Positions 1-11,663 of a stretch of 64,000 nt of DNA are shown here, in pieces; within the stretch, counting starts at the first letter, position 1; every line of letters starts with the position of its first letter. This DNA comes from Dipteronia dyeriana (Eukaryota > Streptophyta > Magnoliopsida > Sapindales > Sapindaceae), in contig CM065297.1 in assembly GCA_032871835.1 (NCBI GenBank), positions 89,053,052 through 89,117,051 on the forward strand, given 5' to 3'. The notes beneath the pieces were generated by a model. It did no database searches. It saw only the letters and a program-made list of their open reading frames with translations, and was not told the DNA's origin. The translations under genes and the position numbers were made by a program.

Positions 1-611
1 TCTTTGGGCTCAATCTCTTGCCCCACACGTATATGGCGATTTAATGTTTATTAAGTGTCGATATGATCCTATGCCTTCATGGCGTGATTCTTTCAGGAGG
101 TCGTCGAGTACGGTGTTCACTGTTTCATGGGGCGAGGTAAATGCATGCCCTGGTTGTAGTACTAAGGGCTTGGATCGACCTTTCCAGGTCCCTTAGAGCT
201 TGGGATAACCCTATGGGCCCTCATTGGTGACAGCGGGGCTTTTGGCGAGCTTCCTGCTACATGTCTAGATAGGTCTGAATTTTCTCCCGGCTAGATAAGG
301 CAATTCTGAGGTATGCAGCCATTGATTAACATACTCTCACTTAGGTCTGGAGAGGATGGCAGGCTCCTGGGGAGGTTACAAGGTAGTTTCGACCTCGGAG
401 AGCCTTGATTTGGTAGAATGAGCTCAATTCGTTTGTGTCGGGCTTCCCCTTGGATGCTTCCTAAGTTCGATGACCTTTCTGCACTTCTTTGGGGTGGCTC
501 CAAAGTTTGATCCTAAGGCTCGGGGTTCCATGGTTGGTGATCTCAAGTTTGGAACTGAGCCAGGGAGTGAAAACATTCTCTTTGGTCCCTAACCAAATTT
601 GGCTATTAACA
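1..611 (-). repeat. LTR of element A (left copy, 3' LTR), partial
   Basis: Bases 1-611 match 11053-11663 throughout, with scattered substitutions. The inner edge reads ATTAACA, the inverse of the TGTTAAC that starts the right copy at 10531, as expected of LTR termini. The outer 522 bases of this copy are beyond the window. Confidence 0.88.
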
Positions 612-860
612 GAAGTCTCATCTGACTTGAACACCGGTGATTGAGTTGGGGTTGAAGTCAGATTTTCTATTTTAATCAAAAAAATTCCCTCTTTTATCAT
701 TACCAAAAATCTCAGAGGAAATCTTCTCATTAATTGCATGAGTGATATGGCGATCATAGATCAGTGTAATTCCCGAAACAATCCGAATGTGTTACTGCTA
801 TTCTGGGTTTCGAGGCAATCCAACCAAAGATTTCATCGATGTCACTGCTCCCTTCGCTTC

Positions 861-869
861 TATTTATAC
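861..869 (+). promoter_or_regulatory. TATA box of the accessory gene in element A
   Basis: TATTTATAC lies 140 bases upstream of the ATG at 1001. The stretch between is rich in C and T, including a CTCTCTCTCTTTTC run, as in many plant 5' leaders. This suggests the accessory gene has its own promoter inside the element, on the strand opposite to gag-pol. Known for the accessory gene of Grande-type elements; here it is inferred from sequence only. Confidence 0.5.
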
Positions 870-1000
870 CTAACTCATTCATTACTTTCTTCACGTTTTC
901 TTTTAAACTTCAAATTTATAAAAATCCATCTCTTTTGCTACCCTCTTCAGCTACGCTTCCGCTCTCTCTCTTTTCATCTGCCTTCGAACCTTATTCCATT

Positions 1001-3515
1001 ATGTCAAAAGTCAGCCATGACTCCGTCGATTCTATTGTTGATGGCAAGAAAGTGTCCAATCTCACCCTCAGGAAGAGAACATGAAAGAACATGGACAGTG
1101 ATGACTCTCCTCCTAGCCCGTAAAGGCGCTGGTCGAATATGAACATAGCTATTGGGATCGAGTTTTCCATTAAGCCTGACAGCCCCCCTGAATTTAGTCG
1201 ATGGAGATTCTGATGGTGAACCTAAAGATGCTGCTACCGGGAGGGGCCAGGTTACAGTTGTCGATCCTCCTTTAGAGAGGCTTCTCCTCTCAGATTTCAG
1301 AGTTATCCCGGACTCTACCACTGACCCTAACTCGCTCGATCGCCTGCGGTTGAAGTATGACATCCCCGACAGTGTTTCTCTCTCCGTCTCTCACATGAAT
1401 TATGATGTTTTCAATCCTTCCAGTGGTGTGCTCCCAATTCATGTAGCAGCCCTCGAGAATGGGGTCAGGCTTCCTCTTCATCCTACTTTTTGACAAGCTC
1501 TCGTCGCCCTGCAGCTAGCTCCCCTCTAGCTGATGCCCAACTTCTGGAGGCATCTGATCGGTTTTCTCGTGTTGTAGAAGGAATAATGCGAGCTAAGAAA
1601 AGTTACCGGGAGCCCGGAGTAGGGGAGTTGGCGTACCTCTTTTAGATTGAAAGCCTGTCCGGAGCTCCTCGAGGTCAGTTCTACTTCAAGATAAAGAACA
1701 AGCTCAATTTCATCATCCCTGGTGCTTCGAGGAAGAACCCTGCTTGGAAGGAGGAGTGGATCCTAGCGGAAGATGACTGGGGAAGCTCTACCTTCATTGG
1801 CGGGCATGAGTTTATGGTTCCCACGGCTTTCAATGATAAGCCATCATGGGGCCGGGATTCCTTACCCGCTGAGTCCGAATCTGTGTTGAAGGCTATCCGT
1901 ACTAGGAATTACCTGAACCTGAAATTCCCAACTGTCGACCCTTCGATTCTCATAGGGTAAACGACGATTTGTGAATCTCTAATGCTACTCCTCGTAAGTA
2001 ACACTGAACCGTCATGTTTTGTTTTGTTGACTAGTTCGATTCTGATGACTTCCCTTTTTTTTAAACAGTTTTTATTGTTGCTCCAGCTTCCCACAAAGCC
2101 CAACAAGCTCGCACCCCTCCCCCCTCTACCAAATCGAGTCAGGAAATCCATTTGGCTTCCTCAGAGAAAGAGGGGTCAACTGTTCCAGCTGGGGCTTTAT
2201 CTACTCTTGCTCCGTCCTCCTTCCAGCATAGGTCCAAGATGGCGCTCATCACATCGCAGGCTACCAAGGTGCGGGGTAAGTGGGCCTCTTTTTCTCAAGC
2301 AGTTGACGCAACAATGACAGCTTCTACTCTAGTTATCTCTACTCCTGCTTTTGATCCTGTCGCCCCCGCTTCTAACTTACCAGACGCTTCTGTCTCTCCA
2401 TCTACATTCCCAACCTCCCGAGCTTCAAAGGACCCCGAGGCTGGTGTTGAAAGGGTCCTCCCTGTTTGCCCATAAAATCAGTCCAGCTTTGCCATGCATG
2501 TCGAAGTTTTAGGGCAATTCGTCTTTTCCTACCCCGGGGCAGTCTATCTATGATGTCTTCAATGCCCACAGATATCCTTATCACCAAGGGATCTGCCTTC
2601 TTGGCCTTGTAATCATCCACTTTATCTTTTCCTACAACGGTTTGTTTCATCACTTTCTAACTTGAACTCCTTTATAGGCCTTAAAATTCAACGTGGCTAT
2701 AGGCCACCAGGTGGCCTCTCTTCACGATCGGGCAGCCAAAGCTGAGGCTGAAGCCGAGCGGGCCATGGAGTTTTTGGCATGGGTTCAAGATCTAGTGAAA
2801 GAGATGACCTCTAGCCAGAGGGGGATGGAGACGGAGCTAGTTGAGCTTCATTGTGACAACGAGAGGTTGAAGCGATCTTTCGATCAAGAACCGGTCTCAA
2901 CGTTGAGCAAGTCAGCGAGATTCTTGGAAAACTGATGCTAAAATGCTAGAAGTCGAGAATCAGGCCTTACATGCTCAGGTGGCCAAGTTACAAACGGAAG
3001 TGGATGTCTTCTTCAAGGTCGTTGAAGCCCTCCCTCTTCCTTTTGACATTTCTAGTATTGTCGGCTGGGATATGGAGGAAATCATGACCAGGACTGCAGA
3101 GATGTCTTACCCCAAGGGTGACAGAGCTGATCCTTATAGCGGGACTGGAATGGGGAAGCAAGCAATCTTGACAGATCCTCCACTTCCTCATCTAATCTTG
3201 CTAGTCTCAAGTCTCGGGGAAACCTTTAGCGAGGTTCGACCTACACAACAAAAATGGGACCTACCAGAAGGTCGGAAAGAGATCCACAACCGCCCTAAAG
3301 AGCCCTCCAAAGAAGAGCTGAAGGTTGGGCAGAAAATGATTGAGTCTCTGGCAAACCTTCTCGATGTGGCCATCCCTCATGAGGTTATGTTGGTGGTTAA
3401 TGAGGTCCTGGAGAAGGACCGGGCTGAGCAACATGCAATAGAGGATCCTCGGGAGGAGTGGGTAGTAGGCGATGGTGGCCATGGCGAGCAATCACCTGAG
3501 AGAGGGACAACATGA
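1001..3515 (+). pseudogene. Accessory antisense gene of element A (decayed, three exons)
   Basis: A plus-strand gene opposite to gag-pol. I place its start at the ATG at 1001. The N-terminal domain (about 1150-1950) contains LRLKYDIPDSVSLSV and, further on, VLPIHVAALENGVRLPLHP. This matches in layout the accessory proteins of the other two elements here and the family often annotated as putative plant transposon protein. Intron 1 ends at 2068 (TTTAAACAG); its donor is at 1957 or 1994, and 1957 is favoured because the in-frame stop then falls within the intron. Intron 2 is probably about 2608-2674. Exon 3 (2675-3515) encodes a Glu/Lys/Ala-rich coiled coil. Stops after 1084, at 1494 and near 2935, plus frameshifts, show it is not functional. 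Its molecular role is unknown; the known relative in Grande is nuclear. Confidence 0.7.
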
Positions 3516-4737
3516 GGACACTTGAGCCTAATACAACCTATTCACAATTTGATCTTGCTATCTGAAAAAGGGGGTGGGCACCCCGCTTTACTTATGCTAT
3601 GTCTAGCTAGTCTTTCCTTTACCATTCTTTTGTCCTTTGTAGCTCGGAACCGTGGTTTGGGCTCCCTACTTGATTATTGTAGCCTTTCTAGGGGATAGGC
3701 TCCCGTATCATTAATGAAGATTGGCTTTATATTTCATTCGTACTTGCTTCAATGAATTTTGACTTGGCTGACATCTCCTTGCTTCATTCCTGATCTCGAC
3801 CAAGATGCAACCTCTTGACTTAATAGATTTTGGAAAAAAATTAGGAGACCTTAAATTTGTTTTGAGTGTGAAAGTAGACAGTTAGCTCGAGCTCTTAGCT
3901 CTCAGTAGAAACTTGTAGCTCGATGACACTAGTGAGCAGTCTCTTTATATGATTTCAGGCTAATTTGCACCTGTCACATTAGGCTACCATATGCACATGG
4001 AGGATTAGTAACCAGTAATTACTTGGACATTGGTTTTTAGGTAGGAAAACTTTCCAAGCCCAAGTTCCTCTAAGGGGTTATAGCCCGACCAAGGCATCAA
4101 GAAGGCTTGACAACTATTTTGGTCTCAAGAACTGGATGACAACTATGCTCTTACACTCAGACCTTTCTTGGGGGTGGTAGCCCGACCAAGGAATCATAAG
4201 GGCTATCTAGCTATTTCCTGGTCTCGAGATCTAGATGACAACTATGTTTTTACACTCAGACCCTTCTTGGGGGTGGTAGCCCCACCAAGGCATCATGAGG
4301 GCTATCTAGCTATTTCTTGGTCTCGAGATCTGGATGACAACTATACTTTTACACTCAGACCCTTCTTGGTGGGGGGTGATGCCTGGTCGAGGCAACAAGG
4401 ATAGCAAGGGGGCTTTCCTGGTTAATCCCTGGTCTTGAGGTGGCTATGTTGAATTTACCCGTGTATACCTTAACTGGATATGGAGAAATTAATGTAGAAT
4501 ATAATCGAAAATGAAGAAATCAGACTTTATTGATAAAAAATTAAGTACATTGTTGTTGGGGATTTTATTGAAACCTAAATGGAGGTAGTTTGCTCACGAG
4601 TTCTCAGTTTAAGGGTAGTACTTCCTCATGCGATCTGCATTCTAGGTGTGATCGATGGGTCGACTATCCATGTCTTCAAGCTTGTGTGTCCCGTTGCGGA
4701 CCACTACCTTTACCAAGTAAGGTCCTTCCCAGTTTGG
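3516..4737. other. Non-coding stretch of element A between accessory gene and integrase
   Basis: The accessory gene (plus) and integrase (minus) both end into this stretch. It holds the shared 3' regions of the two convergent transcription units and the 99-base tandem repeats at 4066-4390, listed separately. I see no coding potential of its own; the open frame over the repeats is a product of the repeat length being a multiple of three. Confidence 0.6.
4066..4390. repeat. Tandem repeat, about 99-base unit, three copies and a bit
   Basis: TTCTTGG recurs at 4165, 4264 and 4363, exactly 99 bases apart, and TAGCCCGACC at 4081 and 4178 (97 apart). Each unit contains GGTAGCCCGACCAAGG and ends with ACACTCAGACC. 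Tandem repeats in the 3' untranslated part are a known habit of Tat-lineage elements and a source of new satellites. Confidence 0.9.
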
Positions 4738-5868
4738 TCATAGGAACCCATCTGACCTCTTCCTGGTATTCGAGGTCACTTTCTTAAGAACTAGATCCCC
4801 TTCCTTGAAGCTTCGAGCTCTAACCTTTCTGTTGAAATACCTTGCGATCTTGCTCTGGTAGATCTCTACTTTTTCAGCTACTCGATCATGTTTCTCTTCC
4901 AAGGGATTTAGATTAGCTTGGAGCTTATCATCATTGCTTCCATGTTCAAAGTGTTGTACTTTGAAGGAGGTTAGCTTATGCTCGATGGGAAGAACTGTTT
5001 CAACCCCGAAGGTTAAGGAATAAGGTATTTCTCCAGTGGTTGTTCTCTTTGTAGTCCGGTAAGCCCAAAGAACCTCAGGAAGCTTCTCGACCCATCTGCC
5101 CTTTCTCTGTTGTAATTTCTTCTTCAACAACTTCTTGATAATCTTATTGGTGGATTCCACTAGCCCATTTGTCTGAGGGTGGGCTACTGAAGCAAACCTA
5201 AGGTCGATTCCTAATCCTTTGCAAAAGTCATTGAATCGACCGTTATCGAACTGTTTACCAAGGTCGGCTACAATGATAAGAGGGGTTCCGAATCTATAGA
5301 CTATATTGTTGTTTATAAACCTTGTCGTATTATCTTCAGATATCTAGGAGAGCGGTCTGGCTTCGACCCACCTTGTAACATAGTCGATCGCCACAATAAC
5401 ATGTTTGGCTTGTCCATGAGTGGTGGAAAACGGTCCGATCAGGTCGACTCCCCACATAACAAAGGGGTAAGGCAAGCTGAGAGATGACAAACGCTCTGGT
5501 GGGAGTTGACTCAAGTTAGAGGTCTTCTAGCATGGTTTACAGGATTGTACAAAGTCCTTCTCATCTTGGTGGATAGTTGGCCAGTAATATCCCATACTGA
5601 ATACCTGAAATCCAAGAGCTTCCCCGCCAGTATGGCTCCCGCATTCCCTAGAGTGAACCTCTCTCAATGCCCATTTGGCATCTTCGGGATGCAAACACCG
5701 AAGCAAGGGAAGGGATCTGTCCCTCATGTAGAGGAATCCGTTTATCAGGCAATATCGAACAGAGGGCCTTTTAATTCTTCTGGCTTGATCAGGCTCCTTG
5801 GGAAGCTTTCTTCTTGAAGATAAACCACTATTGGATTCATCCAGCATGGCTGACGACCCAAGGTACAA
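4738..5868 (-). pseudogene. Integrase region of element A pol
   Basis: The N-terminal part (5527-5868) has the zinc finger of retroviral-type integrases, with GSHTGG, GYYWPT and CKPC supplying the His and Cys ligands. The core follows at about 4900-5500, with NGLVEST and LPEVLWAYRTT, the usual run after the catalytic Glu. The C-terminal part ends near 4738. Integrase would insert the element's DNA copy into the genome. Frameshifts between 5160 and 5527 and several stops break it. It lies directly downstream of the second RNase H in the element's reading direction, the normal gypsy order. Confidence 0.85.
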
Positions 5869-5972
5869 ATCTCCTTGCCTGCTACTGTGCTTGGTTAAGA
5901 GATCACTTGGAGAGGGGCTCCATATGGTAAGGCTTGGCCATCATTCACAGCTTTCTTGGCTAGGACATCAGC

Positions 5973-6818
5973 TCAATGATTATGTTGTCGAGGCACCTGC
6001 TCGTCCATGAATCCCTTAAATTTATTCTTAAGCAGTTGAACTAACTTCAAGTAGGTGATAATGTTATCCCTTTTTGCCTGATAAACCATGGAAACCTGAT
6101 TGACTATGAGTATTGAGTCACTCTTGACCTGCAGGTAGTCGGTCCCGTGCTGGATGGCTACCTTTAACCCGACTAGGAGGGCTTCATACTCTGCCTCATT
6201 GTTGGTGGCCTTAAATTTGAATCTGAAACACTGGCAACATTCACTCCCTCCTAGGTCTGTTATCACTATGCCAGCTCTTTCCCTGGCTTTCCCTGATGCC
6301 CCATCTATGTATAGGATCAAGGGCTTGCAACCCACCGGCCAACTATCGAACACGGGAATCTTCTCAGGAGCTATATTTGTCGCTGCGAATGTTGCTTGGC
6401 ATGGGGGTGCTGAGAACTCTACCACAAAGTCCGTTAAAGTCTGGGCTTTGATTGTGGTCCTGGGTTTGTAATTTAAATCAAAATGGGTGAGTTCCAAGGC
6501 CCATAAAACCAGTCTTCCAGATACGTCCGGCTTTTGTAAAAATTGAGGGAGATGTTGGTCTATCACTACTGCTATTGAGTGAGCTTGAAAGTAGAGACGG
6601 AGCTTTCTTGACGAAGTCACCAAAGCATATGCGAGCTTTTCTAAAAGAGAATAATTTTTTTTCGGCTTAGTTAGAGCGTGACTTATGAAGTAGATAGGTC
6701 GCTGGACCCTTTCTCCATATTCCTTGACCAATGCTCCAGTCATTACAGTTTCTGAAACAGCCAAGTAGATTTGTAGCTCATCTCTACGACTTGGTTTGAC
6801 TAGCAATGGAGGGCTCAT
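5973..6818 (-). pseudogene. Double RNase H region of element A pol
   Basis: An open frame of 281 codons. The first half is the standard gypsy RNase H attached to reverse transcriptase (YFISHALTKPKKNYS, then LRLYFQAHSI). The second half is a separate RNase H of the archaeal type: LYIDGAS gives the first catalytic Asp, NNEAEYEALLVGL the Glu, and KSDSILIVNQV the next Asp. Having both is diagnostic of the Tat lineage. They would degrade the RNA strand of the RNA/DNA hybrid during replication. This is the longest intact stretch left in element A. Confidence 0.88.
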
Positions 6819-6821
6819 CAG

Positions 6822-7990
6822 CTATTTCTTCAAAACTTGAAAGGCCTGCTCTCTCTTCTGGTCCCATTTCATGTTTCTAACCTGCCTGCTAGCTTTGAAT
6901 AAAGAGAGACATTTATCGGTGGAGTGAGAAATGAACCTGTTGAGCACTTCTAGCTGTCCAATCAAGACTTGTACCTGCTTGATTGATGTGGGGGATTCTA
7001 GGTCCAATATAGCCTTGATCTTTTCTGGGTTAGCCTCTATGCCTCTCTCATGAACCATGAAGCCCAAAAACTTCCACGTAGTTACCCCGAAAGCACATTT
7101 GGAAGGGTTCAATCTCATTTGGTTTTCCTTTAGGATCATGAAGGTTTTGTGAAGGTCGTTCTGATGTTCTTCTGAGGATTGTAACTTTGTGATCATGTCG
7201 TTAGTGTACACCTTCATCGACTTTCCAATCTCGGGCTTGAACAGTCGGTTAATAGACTCCTAGTATGTGGCCTCAGTGTTCTTAAGATCAAACGACATCA
7301 CTTTGTAAAAGTACAAACCTCGCCCTGTAATGAATCTGGCCTTATCTTGGTCGGCTGGATGCATTTTAATCTGGTTATACCTGAGAATGCATCCATGAAG
7401 CTCAAGAGCTTTCTTCCGGGCGTGGAGTCAACTAACTGATCCATCTTTGGCAAAGGAAAACTGTCTTTTGGACATGCCCGGTTAAGGTCAGTGTAGTCAA
7501 CGCACATGTGCCATCTCCCATTCACCTTTGTAACCATGACCACGTTGGCGATCCACTCGGAGTATTAAGCCTCTCTGATGAAGCCTGCTCTGATTAGTTT
7601 ATCTACTTCCTCCTGAACCGCATTGTTTCTTTCGACGTTAAAGTGATGCCTTTTCTGTTTGACAAGTTTGAAGGTCGGGTCCACTGCTAATCCATGAGCA
7701 GCCAACGACATTGGGATCCCGGGCATCTCATCGTGACCCGAAGCGAAGATGTCATTGAATTCTTTTAGAAGCCTAATCAGACCCTCATTCATTCCCATCT
7801 CAAGGGCTATTCCGACCTTCGAGGGATCTTCCATCCGGATGTGCATCTCTTTTAACTTGTCCACAGGATGCCCGCTGGCCCATTCCCTGCTCTGTTCTTC
7901 TACATCTGGTATCAGTGGGTCATCCTCTAGGTGATTTTCGGGCTCTATATCTTCCAAGATCATCTCGGGCGTTACCCTTTCTTGGATCAT
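6822..7990 (-). pseudogene. Reverse transcriptase region of element A pol
   Basis: Three frame segments make up the domain. 7565-7990 carries the connector and FIREA. 7298-7543 carries the fingers with RWHMCVDYTDLNRACPKDSFP and LLSFMDAFSG. 6822-7217 carries the palm end with KCAFGV and KFLGFMV. The catalytic YxDD box is changed to YTND (in MKVYTNDM), so the second Asp pair is damaged. Frameshifts near 7290 and 7555 separate the segments. It would have copied element RNA into DNA. Confidence 0.85.
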
Positions 7991-8059
7991 CGTAACCTGT
8001 GCAAACTGCTTTGCTAGAGCTGTTAGGTTGGCGGATACTGCATAACACTTCCTGGCTAC

Positions 8060-8482
8060 TTATTGGTCACCTCGTATCTCCCCCATATTGTCTCCTACTG
8101 GAAACTTTAAGACGTTGTGGTAAATGAACATGACCCCTTTCAAGGATAACAAGAAAGGTCTTCCTAGTATCGTATTGTAAGCCGATAGGGTATCTACCAC
8201 TACGAAGTCTGTCATAACAGTTTGCTGGAGAGGTGTTGTTCCAACTATTATTGGGAGGATCTTTGATCCCACAGGTATGATCGAGTCCTCAGTGAATCCA
8301 TAAAGCGGGGTAGTGCAGCTATTGTAACACCATTGATTAAAATACAGCTTCTCTAAGGTATCTTTAAAAAGGATGCTGACGCTGATGCATGTGGTCAACA
8401 AGCACGCGGTGGACCATGCAGTTGGCAATCTATACCGTGACCACCATGGGATCGTCATGAGGCTGCACGGTGTTGTAGACAT
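8060..8482 (-). pseudogene. Protease region of element A
   Basis: A retropepsin-like domain between gag and reverse transcriptase. SVSILFKD follows the place of the active-site loop, and VVVDTLSAYNTILGRPFL is the conserved C-terminal half seen in plant gypsy proteases. The Asp-x-Gly triad itself is not readable in frame, because of a frameshift around 8400. The enzyme would cut the Gag-Pol polyprotein. Confidence 0.75.
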
Positions 8483-8759
8483 TCGCCTCGATGAAAATAA
8501 TTTATGCTAACTGGGAGGGGTCAACCGAGCTCTGGTTAACTTTGAAGATACCTTGCTCTTCATCTACGCGAGGGATCTTCCTCGCGTGGTTCATTCTGGA
8601 ATTATTAGAGGTTCCAACCAAAGTGGGCCCTCTGCTGATGGTATGTATCACCTGGATTTGCTACATCAGATCCGTCTGCTCCCCATTTCTCTTTTCGGCA
8701 TGCTCGCGGATCTCAGCATGTACTTCCCTTCCAGTTTGAATATTATCCCTTACCTGTTG

Positions 8760-10458
8760 TAAGAACTCTATTAAACATCCTCCCCTTATCAAATCCTCGA
8801 TCTGATTACGCAGGTTATAGCACTCTTAAGTTTTATGACCCACGTCTTAGTGGAAGTCACAACACGTGTACCGGTTTCTCCTATCGACGGGGGCTTTCAT
8901 GGGTGTGGACTTCTGTAGTAGCCCCTTATTCCGAATGAAAAGATAAATTGTTTCATGCGAAGCATTTAAGAGGGTGTAGTGATCATACCCTCTCTCACCT
9001 CACGTTACAGGGCCACTATCCTGGGAGGAGGCGAAACCCGCGGAGGGGTTAGTCTTACTGGATACCTTTCTTGCATGGGTTGAGAAACGGGGAAGTGGTA
9101 TGTTAACCTATTGGGAGGCTTATCCCGATATTTCTGAGATGGCTCAGGTCTATGAGCTTCCTTCTTCTGGCGCTTCGGGGTTCTCATATTGTCATGCTTC
9201 ATCTTGACCTTGAGCTGCTCGTCGACTTCGACTTGCTCTAGAGCCCGATTATAGGCCTCTTGGTAGGTCTTTAGAGGTCGCTTGGTAAATGATCGAAAAA
9301 GCTTTCCCGCCCACAGGTTCTGCCTGAAATTGGCAAGGGTCTCTTTCTCAATGAAGACCCTCATCTGGATGACTTCCTTATGGAACCGCTGCACATAAGC
9401 CCGGAGGGTTTTTCCTCTCTCCTGGATCATGTACTGCAGTTAGATGGGATCCTTCGATCGAGGTTTGATTCTTTGGAATTGTGAGGAGAAATTAGTTGAC
9501 AGCTTTGGGAAGGAATCCACACTGCCAACGGGTAGCTTTCTGAACCAGGTATTGGCATAATCTGTTAGCTTAGTAGGGAACATCCGGCACATGGCAGACT
9601 TGGTTGTGCTATGGACTTCTATCTGTTGGTCGAAGGATCCTCCCTGCCAGAAAACTTGTCTGATGGCATTTTAAACTTTGATGGGAGCTCCACCTCCCGA
9701 ATCCTTCTAGTAAAGGGGGCGTTCATCTCGCTTAGGGGGTCTATTTTGACCCCGTTACCCTTCCCTCTTTTCAACTGTTGGATCTCACTCTACATCTTAG
9801 TCAGCTGGTCCATCGAGCGCTTATTTTCGTGCTTCTTGGAGTCGACCTCAGAACTCTCGTTGTCAGATCCCTTCGATGATCTAGATACCCCCACTTTATC
9901 ATTTTCAAAGGAAGGCTTTGCTTGCGCAGTTTACCGGTTACCACCGGCTCCAGCTCAAGGTTCTCTTCTGGAAACCGTCAATCGATGGGGGCTGTAAGAT
10001 GCCCTTGGTGGATCGTCGGCTGCCGACTTGACCTACCTGGGTTGATAGTAGGTTGGCCTGTCTGGGACTGGAGGCATGAGCCCTAGTCTGTCCTGGATAG
10101 AAGTTACGGATCTTGTCTTATTATGGGCAGGAACCGGTGGAGGGGGTCCTAACAGATCGAAGACAGATTGCCTAGCAGAGGATCGGCTCGCCTCTCATCG
10201 GGTATCAAGATCTGCCAGCTGAGAAGCAATTCCTTCTATAGCTAGACTGAGGTAGACATTCTCCACGATGGCCGCAGCATGTTAGTTGATCATAGTTTGG
10301 TTCATTGCCTGAAGGGTTAGAGCCCGCTCCACGTCTGACTGATACGAGGCTGGCTTGTGATGTTTGGATTTCTTTCCATTCTTCTGCCCTTTCTTAGTTG
10401 AGGGGGCAGATTGATGTCTCGAGGTCTCGGGTTGTCCTTGAGAGGAGCGAAGCCTCAT
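8760..10458 (-). pseudogene. gag of element A
   Basis: The ATG at 10458 opens MRLRSSQGQPETSRHQ, a basic N terminus. The capsid-like domain is clearest at 9005-9430 (LRAYVQRFHKEV, KTYQEAYNRALE), typical of the retrotransposon gag family. A zinc knuckle of the C-x2-H-x4-H-x4-C form lies at about 8820-8865, with CDFH and DVGH. Many stops (for example after 10282) and frameshifts break the frame. Gag would form the virus-like particle. Confidence 0.78.
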
Positions 10459-10506
10459 AATCACTGCAAAACAATAAACTTGTAAATGTAAAAACAATGG
10501 TGTGAG

Positions 10507-10525
10507 TTTCTCACAGACGGCGCCA
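10507..10525 (-). other. Primer binding site of element A
   Basis: On the minus strand, TGGCGCCGTCTGTGAGAA lies five bases inside the LTR. TGGCGCC-type sites, complementary to a tRNA 3' end, are usual in Tat and Athila elements. It fixes the direction of the element: 5' end on the right. Confidence 0.75.
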
Positions 10526-10530
10526 GAAAG

Positions 10531-11663
10531 TGTTAACGAAAAATTTACTCAAAGTGAGAAATTTTAGCTAACACCCTCGAGACCGTTACCACGGTGTTGG
10601 CGGCCAGGATAGAATCCTCGTACCTACCTTGTTTGAATAAATGTGGGTGTTCAAGTGAGAATATAATGAAAATGGGAATATATCTCTTTATTATAGATCA
10701 TGTATTTCATAAAAAAATCTCTCGATCACTCTCGAAAATGGGAATATATCTCACTAGGATACAACATGGTGACAACCTCGCGCCTGTCGAATAGTAGAAT
10801 ACAACGACGACCGTGTTCTGATTAAAGAATTTAGGCCATGACTCATTTTTTTTTCTTTTTCCTCTACCCCCGTTCTTAGTGCATATTTGGGCGTGTTTAT
10901 ACACGGTCTAAATAGGTTAAATTTGTGATTCTCCCGCCATGATTCTCAGAATCCCTTCCCTCCTTATCAGGTGGGATCTCTTATTTAAAAGTTATTGACT
11001 TTGGATTAATGACGGAGCTGAGAATATCTCTATTAGAGATAAGTTTGTTTCCTCTTTGGACTCAATCTCTTGCCCCGCATGTACGTGGGGATTTAATGTT
11101 TATTAGGTGTGGATATGATCCTATGCCTTCATGGCGTGGTTCTTCTATGAGGTCGTCGAGTAGGGTGTTCACTATTTCGTGGGGCGAGGTAAATCCATGC
11201 CTTGGTTATGGTACTAGGGGATTGGATCGACCCTTCCAGATCCCTTGAAGCTTGGGATAACCCTATGGGCCTTCATTGGTGACAGTGGGGCTTTGCCTAG
11301 CTTCTTGTTACCTGTCCAGATAGGTCTGAATCTTTTCCCGGCTAGATAAAGCAATTTCGAGATAAGTGCCCATTGATTAACAGACTCTCACTTAGGTCTG
11401 GAGAGGATGGCAGGCTCTTATGGAGGTTACAATGTAGTTTCGACCTTGGGGAGCCTTGATTTTGTAGAAGGAGCTCGATTCGTTTGTGTCGAGCTTCACT
11501 TTGGATGTTTTCTAAGTTAGGTGACATTTCCTCACTTCTTTGTGGTGGCTCCAAAGCTTGATCTCAAGGCCCGGGGTTCCGTGATGGGTGATCTCAGGCT
11601 TGGAACCGGGCCAGGAGAGTGAAAAATTTCTCTTTGGTCCCTTACCAAATTTGGCTATTAATA
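10531..11663 (-). repeat. LTR of element A (right copy, 5' LTR)
   Basis: Complete LTR of 1133 bases. It begins TGTTAAC next to the primer binding site and ends TTAATA, a mutated TTAACA. The distal 611 bases match 1-611. On the minus strand TATAAA at 10901-10896 is a possible core promoter. The short open frames repeated in both LTRs are not genes. Confidence 0.88.

Larger units (their letters stand above)
1..11663 (-). mobile_element. Tat-type Ty3/gypsy LTR retrotransposon (element A), left end outside window
   Basis: A minus-strand gypsy element. Reading from right to left it has an LTR, a primer binding site, gag, protease, reverse transcriptase, RNase H, a second RNase H, integrase, tandem repeats, a plus-strand accessory gene and a second LTR. 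Two RNase H domains in a row and an accessory gene beyond integrase are hallmarks of the plant Tat lineage. The left LTR starts inside the repeat: base 1 matches base 11053 of the right copy, so about 522 bases lie outside. All coding parts carry stops and frameshifts, so the copy is dead. Weak point: the bases just inside the left LTR (612 on) do not form a clear polypurine tract. The sequence right of 11663 is a LINE, the likely insertion target. Confidence 0.88.

Noticed and set aside
291..503. 70-codon minus-strand frame, with a near copy at 11342-11554
   Set aside because: Both lie in the two LTRs of element A; the pair exists because the LTRs are repeats, not because of coding.
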